In this document: positions 44,214-56,109 of the stretch, one piece after another
Position numbering within the stretch: the first letter of the stretch is position 1
Layout: every line of letters begins with the position of its first letter
From: Mesostigma viride
Taxonomy: Eukaryota > Streptophyta > Mesostigmatophyceae > Mesostigmatales > Mesostigmataceae
Assembly: GCA_009746045.1 (NCBI GenBank)
Contig: RPFO01000154.1
Coordinates: forward strand, 8,576,693-8,640,692
Reading direction: 5' to 3'
Length of the DNA stretch: 64,000 nt
Made by a program: the position numbers and the translations under genes
The notes under the pieces: model-generated
Seen by the model: the letters and a program-made list of their open reading frames with translations, nothing else
Database searches by the model: none
Told to the model about the DNA's origin: nothing

Positions 44214-44830
44214 GCGAGATAGAATTAAGCCGAGTTCGACCCGCCAGCCTGGGAAACTGGCTGAGGTGAACGGCGGCATCGTCTAGCTGAAAGGGCGGTC
44301 ATAGGATAGGGCTTAGAAGCATCTCCTGTCGACTGGGCACCGACGGGGAGCTCGGCTCTGCACCACAACAAGGAATCGGTGCCAAGCTAGGGAGGAAAGT
44401 CGGCTGCGCAACGCTGAGGTACGTTTTGTCATATACAGTATGTGGTAGTCGCTTGCAGCCAACCGCCTTGCTCCGTCCCTCTTGCCTGCACGCGTAGGAG
44501 GTGAGGTTATGTGCGCCCATCCTTGTTGTTTTGTTTGTGAATTTGTCGTTTCTAGTGACGTATTGTGACTATGTAGCGTCCTGGCTGCGAAAGCCGAGGA
44601 CGTTGGTAGGGTGGTTTCCGTGGCTTCGTCCTTGCGATAAGGCGGGCAGTTATCACGGAGGCTACCCTCTTGTATGGAATTAGGAGCGCGAAGCTCCTGA
44701 TTTCTGTGATAGTGATCGATTAGATTAGAGCCAGTTGGCATCCCCCCCCCTGTGACAGGTCACACACTAGAGGTGAAAAGGTTCCTTTCTCTTTTCTATC
44801 TCTGTCTGCTGGCAATAGACGACGTGTGTG
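44214..44830 (+). other. Ty3-2 leader (5'-truncated)
   Basis: From GCGAGATAGAA onward nearly identical to 29255-29851 of Ty3-1. No LTR precedes it; the element begins abruptly against K. Confidence 0.7.
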
Positions 44831-46991
44831 ATGGCTAATAGTAATAATAGAAATAATATTAGATATAATAATGGAGCACTTGGGGGTTGGGATAGTGATG
44901 TATCTAGGCAACTTCACTATGCTGTGGCACATGATGGAGGCACAGGGAAAGTAGGTATTTTCCATAGCTGGGTAGACTGCAAGAACTATATAGTGGATAG
45001 GCATAGGGCTATCTTTAACTCGTCGTCTGTCCCACTACCTCTGGAGAGAACTGAGTTTTTCTCAGTCCTCTCTAGAGGACCGAGTTTTTGGGTTTCGTGG
45101 AAAATTCGCCCCGGTCAGAATGTTTGACAAAAAAATTCTCTCAAAATTTATTCAAATACTACGTGAAAAGATCTTTCTTGGACATATTTTTGGGATTTTT
45201 TTGGATTTGGTATGAGCGGCTAAATGTACGGTCAAAGTACAGGTGGTAAGGGTACTTTTCCACGTGAAACGCGAGTTCCGGAAATGCACGACCTAGCCAT
45301 GGCGGCTCGCGCCCATGCATGCAGTTTACGTTTGCGGACGATTTAGCTGTCCAAACTCAGGAAATAGATTTAACATGCCCTAAAGATGATAAAAATCAAT
45401 TTTAGCTCGCGGGGATGCGATTTACCCGGTGTCGGCACTGTTCTTGCTGGAAAAAACTGCGATTAGGCATGTCGACGGAATTGATGACTGCGCTTGCTTT
45501 CCGGCGCAATTTCAATGGCTGATAGGTTTCTTTCTACATTTTAACATGTATTGTATTAGAATAAATTGAGTGACAGTATAGATTTGATGACTTCGACCAC
45601 TCTGTCACGTCATGGTCTTTGTGCCGCAAAGTGCCACTTTTGCGGGCACCGCCTGGGCCAAGGTAACGCCAGCCGTGCCAGGTAAAGTCGGATTATCGTT
45701 GCCTCTTCGTTTCTTGATGTTCTTACATGAGTTTAAGCTTGCCAGGCGTTGTCAGGTTCAAGTCTTGATGCTCTTTCTTGACCGTTGCCTGCCCCTCTCT
45801 AAAACCCCCTTTTCAGATGATGTTAGCAGGCATTTGCCTTAACCCAGTGTAGTTGTGCAGGGTTTTTGGAGCTGTGCAGGTTTAAACACCTTCATAGATG
45901 TTAGTTATTCTTTTGCTACGTTCATACTGCATGATTGTGTGGCCACGGGTTGCGTCACGGGTGCTTTCAAGCTTATACGGGTGAGTGAAAAGTCTTGGTG
46001 ACAAACCACTGCCATCATGTGCCAGCAACTATGTTGGCCACATCATGGCAAGGCAAAACAGTTATAGCCATATCTATAGTTGTTAGAAACAATGGAAAGA
46101 TGCTTAACTTACCCATTATATTGGTGGTTGACACTTATAACATAACCCTTTGTTGGTAGGTATCCAAGCCCATTCGATCGATCCCTACGTGCATGCATAG
46201 GCTCTCACTACATGATAAGGTATGATACAACTGCAGTATGATGATGCAAGTGTGTTGTCCTGTTACGCTTGAAGGGAAATGAGTTGATTGGGATGGTTGG
46301 TGGCCATGCACGGTGGTGTGTAGTATGACCGCACTTACATGCTAGCAAAGTTAGCAAAAGCCCCACTCCTCTCCTGAGGACTGAGAGTTTTTTTATTGTT
46401 TCAGCCAGTGGCAGTGGCCAAATTGAGCCCAGTTTTTTGCCACGTTTCAAGAACTATATTGTTTACATGCCTATATTTTTCTAACGTGCACCATGATTTG
46501 ATTAAATTTTCCCCACTCGCTCTTATCCCGAAAAATGCAAATTCGCCGAGGGTGTCATACGTCCGAGTAATTTCCGGGTGTTTGGGTCAAGTTTTCACTA
46601 ACGCAGTATTTTTTCCAGCAAAATGACATCAAATACACCCTCGATCCACATCAAAACATTTGGGATGGACCCCCCACCTAGTCGCTACACGCGGTTGAAA
46701 AAGGTCAACTCAGTCCTCTTTTGAGGACTGAGTTGGGACAGACGACGAGTTAAGGGATTCAAGACAGCATGGGAAGCAGATAGGTTTATCCAAAAATACA
46801 TGACACGTCCAGTAGGCTTGCACGTAGAGGCACCACCTCAGGAGATTAGGACTCGCCCAATGCCTAGGGGCCGTAGCTGTGCACCCAATAGTGCAACAGT
46901 AGAGGGCAGGACGGGGGACACACAGGCTGTCACAGTCACGTTCAGCCAACTCACTGTCAGCACCCCACCTTGGCAGCCACCTAGTTTCTAG
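44831..46991 (+). pseudogene. Ty3-2 ORF0 (RNase H1 N-terminal-like), split by element H
   Basis: MANSNNRNNIRYNNGALGGWD then YAVAHDGGTGKVGIF and CKNYIVDRHRAIF, interrupted at TTAA (45015). It resumes at 46754 as GFKTAWEADRFIQKYMTRPV and EIRTRPMPRGRSCAPNSATV, ending WQPPSF and TAG. With H removed the frame is intact (about 140 residues), unlike the Ty3-1 copy. The first half is the hybrid-binding-like domain; the second half is unrecognised. Confidence 0.65.
45019..46749. mobile_element. Element H: TTAA-duplicating TIR element, 1.73 kb
   Basis: Flanked by TTAA (45015-45018, 46750-46753). Ends CTCGTCGTCTGTCCCA at 45019, with the exact inverse at 46749. Inner sequences ACTCAGTCCTC...GAGGACTGAGTT make further short inverted repeats at each end. 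Ty3-1 shows the empty site. No transposase ORF, so non-autonomous. TTAA choice fits piggyBac or Kolobok superfamilies. Confidence 0.85.
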
Positions 46992-47159
46992 AGGAGTAGA
47001 GTACTAATTATAGCTTACTATATATAATAGCTACATTAGCAGAATAACGTAGGGCAGTCGCTTGGTTGATTGCTTGTGGGCATATGTGCATGGCATTTTC
47101 CTCCTTCTTCCTCTCTCCTTCCTTCCTTCTCTTGTGGATGTGGTACTGTACTGGTAAAC

Positions 47160-49334
47160 ATGCCGCGGGGTAAAAAGAAGGTACGCGGCACGACTAGGAG
47201 TCATTCCGAGGAGGGAGGTGCAGACTTGGATAGGCAGGGCAGCCCAGAGTACCAGGTACAGGAGATATCACAACAGGACTCGTCCTACCAGCAAGGCAGT
47301 CCTGTAGGTCACCCAGGTGAGCTGGCTAGTACCTCTCGAGAGCCGCGAAGGCCACGAGGAGAGGATAGTAGGATGGATCATAGGGAGGAATACCAGCCGC
47401 AGCGAATGCAGGCTGAGTAAAACCAGCGGATGGAACGGGTTGGGGAGAATGAGGCCCGGCCCAGATCGAATCCCACGAGTGCAGCCCAGTACCAGTCAGT
47501 GCAGCCGCAGCAACACCCGCCCGGGCAGCCGCAGCAGCACTCCGTGCAGTCCCCACAGCAGCATTCGGAACAGCAACAGCCGTTGCCGCAGCAGTGGCAG
47601 CAGCAGCCAGTACAGCAGCAGCAGCCAACACCGCCGCAGCAGCAACAGTGGCAGCAGCCGCAGCAGCTTCCGCCGTTGCAGCAGCAACCGCTAAGCCAGC
47701 CGACCGGGTCGCAAATGTTTGGTCCGCTTAGTCAGAACGCGACCTATTATCACGCGCAACGTGCCCAACGATTACAACATCCCTGGGCGAGCGGTCGACG
47801 GGTTTCTTTTGGCAGTGACCTGCAGTCCAATGCGACATCGCTGTGGACCCAGGACGAGGCTAGGGTCCCACCGCCGGTATACGATGAGGGTGGGCCCGCG
47901 TCGCCCCATCCGGCGCGTAATGTCCCAGCAGCCGGACCTGCGCGGCCGAGCGTGTCGCATGGCAATAACCTCAACTTGAGTCGCATGGCACCCAGTGATC
48001 CTGGCTACGCGCATCCCTCGTCTGTCTGGCTACAACGCAGCGCGACTAGGTCAGCGCCTGCATCGGCAGATGACTCGTTGTCGATCTTTAATGTTCCGCC
48101 GTATCGCGCAGTGGGCGGACCTCGGGCTGACGCGTTTAAGGCGCCGCCCATGCCTGACTTTAAACCAGTGCCCAAGCTGCGCGCGACTATGAACCCTCGC
48201 GAGATCGACGAATGGACGCGTATGTGGGTACAGATCTACTGGGCGTGGTGCAACCACAATGGGTGGGAGCTTGCTACCGAGGTTCTTATCTCCTACGTCG
48301 TCACAAACTGCACGGATCCCTCAGTGGTCGGCATACTCAACTGTGAGAGTGTCGCGTCGCGCTTGTACCCTCGCACAGTAGAGGAGCTACTAGAGCGCAT
48401 TGAGCGCAAGCTGGTGCCCCCTGACTGGAAGCTCCACGAGCGTCTGGCTTTTTCCAAGCTACGCCAAGGCACCACGCCGTTCCGCGAGTTTCTGACAGAG
48501 TTTGAAGCATTCTCGGCTCGCCTTGAGGACTTGACCTGGACCGAATATAGGGCGCGGTTCATTGAGGCGCTGAGTCCGGAACTCCTAGATGAGGTGCTAA
48601 AGCGCTTTGCTGAGATACCGTGGGAGCAGTGGGATGTGATCGAGATCCAGCAGTACCTTCTAAAGGTGTCAGATGTGCTCGCACGCCGCCGCGCAGCGGT
48701 CACCTATCGGCATGCTGGTGCTGCACCGCGTCGCGTCCACTTCACTACGGTGGACCAAGACGGGTCCTCTGAGGACATTATCGACCACGAGCCGGAGGAC
48801 GGCGACTATGAAGCGCCCCAGGTCATGCAATTAATGCAATCGATGCGTCCAAGGCGCGATGCTTCCGGTGCGGCGAGGTCGGTCATCTCAAGAAGGACTG
48901 CACGCGACCACCACGGGATCGCGATCGTGGCGACGAGCAGACGTCACCCCGTTTCTCCGGGCCTGCCTTCGGTAAGCGCCCGGAACAAGCACGGCGCCCA
49001 GACCGGCCTCGCAACGCGGGCGAGCGCGCAGCCAAGCTGCAGGACGCCCGGCAGCGTCCCACGCAGCACCAGACGCCCCGCCGGCGCTACGGGTCCTTCG
49101 TTTCAGCGGGTGAACCGCGAGTTGAATGAGTTGTTCTCGCAGCAACAGGACTCGGTTAATGGCGCCTCGGATGGCAAGGCGGTCGCCGGCTATGGGCATG
49201 GCGACGAGGAGGATGAGGTATCGAGGGGGAAGAGTGGACCGGGCGGTCGAACGAGGCGGTCTCCCGGCCCTCCGTTCCTCGTGCGTAGTGTCCCTGCCTA
49301 CACGGATAGAGGTAGATGTAGGGCAGGTAGATAG
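47160..49334 (+). pseudogene. Ty3-2 gag
   Basis: MPRGKKKVRGTTRSHSEEGG start, one TAA at 47418 (Ty3-1 has TAT), then open in the same frame: Gln-rich spacer, PNPREIDEWTRMW-like region, capsid WCNHNGWELATEVLISYVV, VPPDWKLHERLAFSKLRQG, FREFLTEFEAFSARLEDLTW. Near 48840 an indel moves the zinc-knuckle codons (CFRCGEVGHLKKDC in Ty3-1) out of frame. Structural protein that would package the element RNA. Confidence 0.85.
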
Positions 49335-49389
49335 GGTAGCGCAATTCAATAACGTCGGGCAGATAGACAGCTTAGATTAGGACACCCCG

Positions 49390-50015
49390 TTGGTAGCGAA
49401 TACCAGCGCGGGCGCAGAATCAGTCGTTACAGTAGATAGTCGCTCCCCGCTTGTAGCGAATACAAGCGTGGATGCATCCTTGGGCGAGACTTCTGCCCCA
49501 AGCACGCAGCCGGCCACGGGTAGCGCAGCGAGCTCCGACCAGCCTACGCGCGCAACTCCGGCTGGTACCCGCAACTTGCTCCTGTTTAGGGGAGGTCTGG
49601 CTGTACCGGGATCAGCATTAGACCCCTACCTCAAGGACAAGACCGTCATGGACGTGCAGTTCATGGTGGACACGGGTGCGTCTACGTCGTTCATCAACGA
49701 GGCATTGGCGCGTCGATCGCGCAGGATACGACATCCGGCTACATGCGACAGTGGTGAATGTGACCTATTTAGATGGTCGCAAGAGCCCCTCGCCTGGTCG
49801 GGTTGATATCAAGGCTGTGATTCAAGGCATCCCTGTGGAGCTCACAGCCACGGTGGCACCGCTCGGAGCTGCCGACATCATCATCGGCATCGACTGGCTG
49901 GACGCGCAGGATGTGGACATCAGCATTCGGCGTCGCGTGGTGTGGTTCCCTGATGGTTCCTTTTGGATCGAGTCCTGTCAGCAAATACCAAGTGCAGGGC
50001 CCCGACGTGCATAAC
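49390..50015 (+). pseudogene. Ty3-2 protease
   Basis: VMDVQFMVDTGASTSFINEA gives the retropepsin active site. An extra ATCG at about 49713 shifts the frame; it continues in the next as HATVVNVTYLDGRKSPSPGR, TATVAPLGAADIIIGIDWL (flap and hydrophobic end). Would process Gag-Pol. Confidence 0.8.
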
Positions 50016-50941
50016 ATCACGCACGAGCGGGAAGTCACCCAGCCCCGCAACGCCTCGCAGATCCTCATGAGCCTCAAGTCACTGGAGAGTAAGCTGCGTC
50101 GAGGCAAGGAGTACTACATGTACCGTCTGGACCTCTCCAACATAGAGGTTCTCCTTAATGAGATCGGCGTGGGGTTTACACCCGAGGAGACGGAGCGTTA
50201 TAACGCGGTTCTGGCGCGACGGGAGAAGCTCTTTGACGAAAGCAAGCAGGAGTTTCCCCCGCACCGCTCAGTGCTCCATGCACCGCATCCAGGTGAAGGA
50301 GGGCTACGGTCCCACGTCTTCGATCCCCCATGTACCGCATGGGTCCAGTTGAGCTGGTGGAGCTGAAGAAGATCTTGATGGCGCTCTTGGAGCGGGGTCT
50401 CATCGAGCCTAGCAACAGCCCCTTCTCGGCTGGTGTGCTACTGGTCCCTAAGCCTCAGTGGGGGCAAGTGGCGGCTCGTCACGGACTACCGGAAGCTCAA
50501 TGCTATCACGGTAAAGTCCAAATACCCCCTTCCGCGCATCGACGATATCTTCAACCGCGTCCAAGGAGCCACGTGCTTTACAGTCCTAGACTGCGCGAAT
50601 GGCTTCTGGCAGCTTCGCATCGCCCCGGAGGATTGTCACAAGATGGCGTTCAACACCCCCTTTGGGCATTACTAGTTTCGGGTGGCCGCGATGGGTTTGT
50701 GCAATTCCCCCGCGAGCTTCCAAATGCTCATGAACGACATCCTCCGCCTTGTCATGGGAACCGCGCATCTCCCGCAGGTTTCCCGTGACCTCAAGGACCC
50801 CAACAGGGGCGTGAAGCCCCCGTGGTCCTACAAGCGCACATGCGCTCTCGCGTACCTGGACGACATCCTAGTGTACTCCAAGACTTTTGAGGATCACTTA
50901 GAGGACGTCGACACAGTGTTGCGCATTATGGAAGAGGAGCA

Positions 50942-51581
50942 TGTTGAAAACTGCATATAAAAAGTGTGTGCGTATTGGAGGAAGATCTTGGACCTTTGTA
51001 ATCAGTCTCGTTTGTATTAATAATAAGAGGTGACACCAACTAGGTGTTTGGGTAACAGATGCCAACTAGGCATTAAACAGATGCCAACTAGGCAATAAAC
51101 AGATGCCAACTCGGCATTAATAACAACCAGCCAACTAGGCTGTCACGCCTTAATGAGACTGTGGCTCAGCCGACCAACTCGGTAGCCATGACAATTGCAG
51201 GGGCAACATTAAGTGGAAAAACACACTGTCACTGTATCCGTCGATCTGGAAATAATCTACGGTATAAGTTAGAGTGCATCCAGCCGCCACACACAAGTGG
51301 GTGGCTTACATCAACACTAAAATGATGCGTTGGGTCACTAGTATGCAAGTACAAGGACATTGCGCCTCCAGGGCAGCACTTAGTGAACATAGGGTCGGCG
51401 CGAAGCGCGGATCCAGGCAAATTTTGTCAGGCGGCTACAGTACCACTAGGTACGGTACGGATGTCAGCAAACACCGATGGAAATATATTAATCCTGATTT
51501 ATACTACATCGGACTTTGTCAAATGAACTGAAAATATTGCCGGTAAGACGAACAGCAGAAAAAGTACCAAACATTCTGACA
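50942..51581 (-). repeat. 3' LTR of E
   Basis: 640 bp, TG...CA. Contains tandem GATGCCAACTAGGCA units and TATA-like AAATATATTAATCC. Confidence 0.95.
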
Positions 51582-51621
51582 CACCCCCATGCTGTGAGGC
51601 GGGGCTGCAGGAAGGAACTGC

Positions 51622-52443
51622 TCAAAAAACAAAACCAGGGGGGAGCTCAGGCTCCTGATCCAGGTTCATCTTCTGGAGATCCAGGGTGGCGTTGGCCACA
51701 CTCTTGGCCCGCTTCAGTTCAGGGTGGAGAGCCCAGCACCGCTCCTTGGTATGCCCGGTGCGACGGCAGTGTGAACAGGTCTTGACCTTCGGACCTGCGG
51801 TGTGAAAGACAGTCTCATCCAGGTCCTCTTGACAGTGAGGACAGGCGACCTGGGTGGTGTAGACGGTACCGCTGGTGGTGCTGGACGAAGGTGCTGCACC
51901 GTTGCGGTTGACCCGCAGATGATCGTCAGCCTTGAGCACTGCTGCCTTGTAATCCTTCCATGAGATGTCTACTGGAAGGTTATAGGCTGCCAGAACAGGG
52001 CCGTATAGCGCTGGAAGGCGTCTGCGGTGGCTTGTCACCAGGATAGAATCGTGAAGCTTGTTACTGCTCAGCTTGTTGTATTCGAGATACTTCCGCTCCA
52101 TCTCGTTGAGGTGGGCTGCCACCTTCTCTACTGGCACCTTTTCAGTTGCCAGCAGCTCCTCGAGCGTCGTCGCCTGGTGTGTAGAGGTGGTCTGCTGATC
52201 ATGGCCATATACGTCAACCAGAATTGCCCACGCTTCGTGAAGTAAACCGTTTGGAGCCAGGGCTGCGTGCAGAGCTGCAGTCCCGTTTACAGCTGACAAA
52301 AGAGATGCATAGCCGAGGCGCTGTTGCTGCTCGTTGATGACGCCAGTGCCCTTCAGGGCATCCTCATATCCAATGGCCCTCAGGGTCCCCTCGACCTTGA
52401 GTTTAAAAACAGGGAAATCGTTCAGTCTCTCGCCATGCATCAA
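51622..52443 (-). CDS. Element E gag (Ty1/copia type)
   Basis: 273 intact codons: MMHGERLNDFPVFKLKVEGT (typical copia gag start), AWAILVDVYGHDQQTTSTHQ, LEELLATEKVPVEKVAAHLN, LPALYGPVLAAYNLPVDISW, and zinc knuckle CSHCRRTGHTKERC (CX2CX4HX4C) near the C-terminus, with an extra CPHC pair before it. It builds the virus-like particle and binds RNA. Intact frame agrees with a young element. Confidence 0.9.
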   Translation of the reverse strand: MMHGERLNDFPVFKLKVEGTLRAIGYEDALKGTGVINEQQQRLGYASLLSAVNGTAALHAALAPNGLLHEAWAILVDVYGHDQQTTSTHQATTLEELLATEKVPVEKVAAHLNEMERKYLEYNKLSSNKLHDSILVTSHRRRLPALYGPVLAAYNLPVDISWKDYKAAVLKADDHLRVNRNGAAPSSSTTSGTVYTTQVACPHCQEDLDETVFHTAGPKVKTCSHCRRTGHTKERCWALHPELKRAKSVANATLDLQKMNLDQEPELPPGFVF

Positions 52444-52993
52444 AAGACAAATGCTTCAGTGCACCCAACACTGTACCCTCCTTGATGCCTCGAACGACAG
52501 CTGGAGCGGCCATTGAAAAGACGATTGAGAAGAAAGCTGGCGTACTGTGAAAAAGCTACGCACTAATTGGTGTATAATGTTCCACTGTGGCAGTCCGAAC
52601 CAATTGCCAGTCGTAAAGCATGTCGTTTACAGTGCGCCAAATTTCGGCATCATAGGAACGGACTCCAAAAGATGAATCGACAAAGGTAACAAAGATTGGG
52701 TATTCCGGATCAGGCTGATTCCGCTGGCGAGTAAGGAGGCGCTCAGTCTTCGTGTAGAGATAGTTGACGACGTCTCAATAGATAAAACGGTTGCCTTTAT
52801 ATACGACGCGTGTGGATAGGCCCCCGAACTCAACAGCTGAAAAGTAAACCTCGACAAACTGGTCCGGATGCGGGATGGGATGAAAAGCCCCACCTATTCG
52901 GATGTGACGAAATGGCTGACTCGTTAGAGTCGTGTTCAGAACAGGGAGGTCTCGAGAAACCGAATACAAAGGTAACTGGTCATCCCGATACCA

Positions 52994-53633
52994 TGTTGAA
53001 AACTGCATATAAAAAGTTTGTGCGTATTGGAGGAAGATCTTGGACCTTTGTAATCAGTCTCGTTTGTATTAATAATAAGAGGTGACACCAACTAGGTGTT
53101 TGGGTAACAGATGCCAACTAGGCAATAAACAGATGCCAACTAGGCAATAAACAGATGCCAACTCGGCATTAATAACAACCAGCCAACTAGGCTGTCACGC
53201 CTTAATGAGACTGTGGCTCAGCCGACCAACTCGGTAGCCATGACAATTGCAGGGGCAACATTAAGTGGAAAAACACACTGTCACTGTATCCGTCGATCTG
53301 GAAATAATCTACGGTATAAGTTAGAGTGCATCCAGCCGCCACACACAAGTGGGTGGCTTACATCAACACTAAAATGATGCGTTGGGTCACTAGTATGCAA
53401 GTACAAGGACATTGCGCCTCCAGGGCAGCACTTAGTGAACATAGGGTCGGCGCGAAGCGCGGATCCAGGCAAATTTTGTCAGGCGGCTACAGTACCACTA
53501 GGTACGGTACGGATGTCAGCAAACACCGATGGAAATATATTAATCCTGATTTATACTACATCGGACTTTGTCAAATGAACTGAAAATATTGCCGGTAAGA
53601 CGAACAGCAGAAAAAGTACCAAACATTCTGACA
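52994..53633 (-). repeat. 5' LTR of E
   Basis: Near-identical partner of 50942-51581. The preceding internal stretch 52444-52993 is the element leader and shows no gene. Confidence 0.95.
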
Positions 53634-54113
53634 GAGCATCTTTCGGTCCGCAAGGCCAAGGTCCGCGCTGGACGCAGCGTGCCCTTTTTGGGTCACACCC
53701 TCTCTGCCGCTGGCGTCGCGACGGACCCCGCAAAGATTGCTTCCATCCAACAGTGGCCGACCCCGACCGACGTCAAGGGTGCGCGCAGCTTTTTGGGTAT
53801 CGCGTCATACTACCGACGCTTCATCCCCCGCTTCGCGACAATTGCTGCCCCCATCAACGCCCTCGATCCTCAAGAAGGGTGTTCCCTTTGTCTGGTCGGA
53901 ACCGTGCCAGCAGGCCTTCGAGGCCCTCAAGCACAGCTTGACCACAGCACCCGTGCTCGCTATCCCGGATCCGTCAAGGCCCTTTGTGGTGGCCACGGAC
54001 GCGAGCAAGGTTGCGATTGGCGGCGTCCTCCTGCAGGACCAGGGTCAGGGGTTACAACCGGTTGAGTATATCTACCGCACCATGATCCCCGCCGAGCGTA
54101 ACTACTGTACCCG

Positions 54114-54665
54114 GTGCATCAGCAGGAGCTTCTTGCTGTGGTCTACTGCTGTCACACTTGGCGCCATCATCTTCTCGGGGCTCAGTTTGACGTTGCGATT
54201 AGCGCGCAGGGGGACCTTGATCCCCACCGGCTGATCATCCACACGGACCATCGGCCCCTCACGCACCTGCTCGCCCAACCTAACTTGACGCCCCGTCAGG
54301 CGCGGTGGATGGAGTACTTGTGTCAATTTGCCCCTTTCAAAATTCAATTCGTGAAGGGTGCAGAGAATGTGGTCCCGGACGCCCTTTCTCGGCGGGCGGA
54401 CTACGCAGATTTTTATGAGACTATGGACGTACTTCACACCACATGTGGCTCCGCGCAGGAGCCTGGCTCGCCTTGTGGCGACCCAGGGTCGCCGCACAGT
54501 CGCTATCTGTTCCACACCGGTCGCACGACCCAGGACGACCTGTCTCCCGACTGGGAGGCCACGCGCGAGGACGCGGCGCCCCCGGGGAAAGGGAGGGGTC
54601 CCGGTCACGAGTGCCACTCAGCCACGTGGTACCGGCTCAGGGAATTTTTCACCTGCAGCCCATCG
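54114..54665 (+). pseudogene. Ty3-2 RNase H end and start of integrase, cut by F
   Basis: HQQELLAVVYCCHTWRHHLL (RNase H Glu), LIIHTDHRPLTHLLAQPNLT, RQARWMEYLCQFAPFKIQFV, GAENVVPDALSRRADY. This is the normal Ty3 RNase H end and connecting region. F enters at CATCG (54661-54665). Confidence 0.85.
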
Positions 54666-55364
54666 AGTTAACGTTCTTAGCAAAACGCAATGTGAAAGGA
54701 TATGGTTGCAATGCAGCAATGTGTGAATATGGTTGGAAACGGAGCTTTGTCAAAATTGGATAATGTTACAGCGCTCACACACTTGAGGCTTGTACACGAG
54801 TTTGCCAAGTCAAGGCAACACACGTGAGGCGGGCTCGCAAGAGATGCCCAATTGGCACTGGCCTATTCTTTATATACTTGTGCACTGTGCTTGCTAGTCC
54901 TGAGCAGCCTAGGAGGCCTGCTCAGTAATAACACTCCCGGTACAGTATTCACTACCTGTACAGCGCCCAGCTCCTATACAGTAGGTCTGCCATACAGGCA
55001 CAGTGACCACAGAGCACAGTCCACAGTGACTATTGCATCTGCACCTAGAAGTCCAGGACTAAGCCTGCGGTACCAACAGACCACAGGTTAAGGTTCCTAT
55101 TTCCTGCGTACGACGTATTAATCCAATACCGTCGTAGGTACAGCACCTAATTCCTGTCAGCCCAGGAATTACTGTCGACCCCATATGTCGTCGGCAAATA
55201 TTCACGTCCGACTTAGAAGAACAGCCGGCTCGCGCTCGCGCGCGACCGGGAAGTCGGAACGCCATAACTTTCTTGATACTTGTCGGAATGAACTCGTTCC
55301 GGTGCCGCTGGAATCGCAGAGATATGCCGAATCAGGATCACGCCAATGCGCTTGGCGTTAACTC
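54666..55364 (-). repeat. 3' LTR of F
   Basis: Minus strand begins AGTTAACGCCAAGCGCATTGGCG (inner hairpin CGCCAA/TTGGCG) and ends AACGTTAACT. A TATA-like AAGTATATAAAG lies about 200 bp before the end, as in D. Confidence 0.9.
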
Positions 55365-56109
55365 CAATCCTTTCTTTTCTTGAGCTGTAGCAGCTCATAC
55401 AAGTCTACATACAAACACACACAATGGGTACTGGACATCCTCCCCGACTACAAGTCACAACCCGCTGGGCATGACAGTCAGCTTGGATTCCTTATTATAT
55501 GTACATAGCACCCATACTGGTTCAGGAGCACAAACAAATTACAATGAGTCCCTATCCCTTCACGGGAGGCTCGTTGTGTTACCCATGTACAAGAGGTTGG
55601 CCAACTGTGGCAGCCCATAGGTGTTCAGCTAAGAACTTGAGAAGTATGTACAACCTTCAGGACCTTAGGCGAAACCCCACAGATCACCCACAACAGCTCA
55701 TCAGAAAACATTGCTGACCCCCAGACGGGAGTCGGCGCCGGTCTGCTGCCCCTTATCGAACCAGACACAACATCTACGCGAAGCACATGCAAAACTCAAG
55801 CTCCTATACTCGTTCCAACCGTGGAAAATCAGGGACCTGTCGCCACCTCACCAGCATGGTGGATGGGTCAGCCAGTCCGTGAAACTCCGCCTTAAGACGG
55901 CACCAGGGAATCGAACCCCGCCCACAAACCACAGATCTGGGGAAACCTCAGACTGAGATGAAAACCCCAGAAAGACATCTCTCCATCAGAGACAATGTCA
56001 GACATTCCCACACCAGAGACATGTCTCACCCCTCAAGGTGTGCTCAGGATTATGTACAATCAAGCTCCCAGCCTGATATCCAGAGACTTAAGCACCCAGC
56101 TCTCAGCTT
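55365..56109 (-). other. F 3' untranslated region
   Basis: No ORF. The polypurine tract abuts the LTR at 55365-55385. Confidence 0.6.

Larger units (their letters stand above)
50942..53633 (-). mobile_element. Element E: copia-type LTR-gag-LTR element (2.69 kb)
   Basis: Flanked by GAGCA (50937-50941, 53634-53638). LTRs 50942-51581 and 52994-53633 are both 640 bp, TGTTGAAAAC...TTCTGACA, and differ at only about two sites. On the minus strand the 5' LTR is followed by TGGTATCGGGATG (initiator-Met-type primer binding site), and GCATGGGGGTG precedes the 3' LTR (polypurine tract). Only gag lies between, so it relies on enzymes in trans. Recent insertion. Confidence 0.95.
50016..54240 (+). pseudogene. 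Ty3-2 reverse transcriptase and RNase H start, split by element E
   Basis: Frames in order: ELVELKKILMALLERGLIEP, GGKWRLVTDYRKLNAITVKS, FTVLDCANGFWQLRIAPEDC (first catalytic Asp), a TAG after FGHY (50673), FRVAAMGLCNSPASFQMLMN, LAYLDDILVYSKTFEDHLED (YLDD pair). E interrupts at 50942-53633. It resumes RAGRSVPFLGHTLSAAGVAT, FLGIASYYRRFIPRFATIAA and then the RNase H VVATDASKVAIGGVLLQDQG. Several frame shifts. Confidence 0.9.

Noticed and set aside
55059-55265. 68-codon ORF repeated at 62826-63053
   Set aside because: It is inside both LTRs of F and is duplicated with them; no family resemblance.
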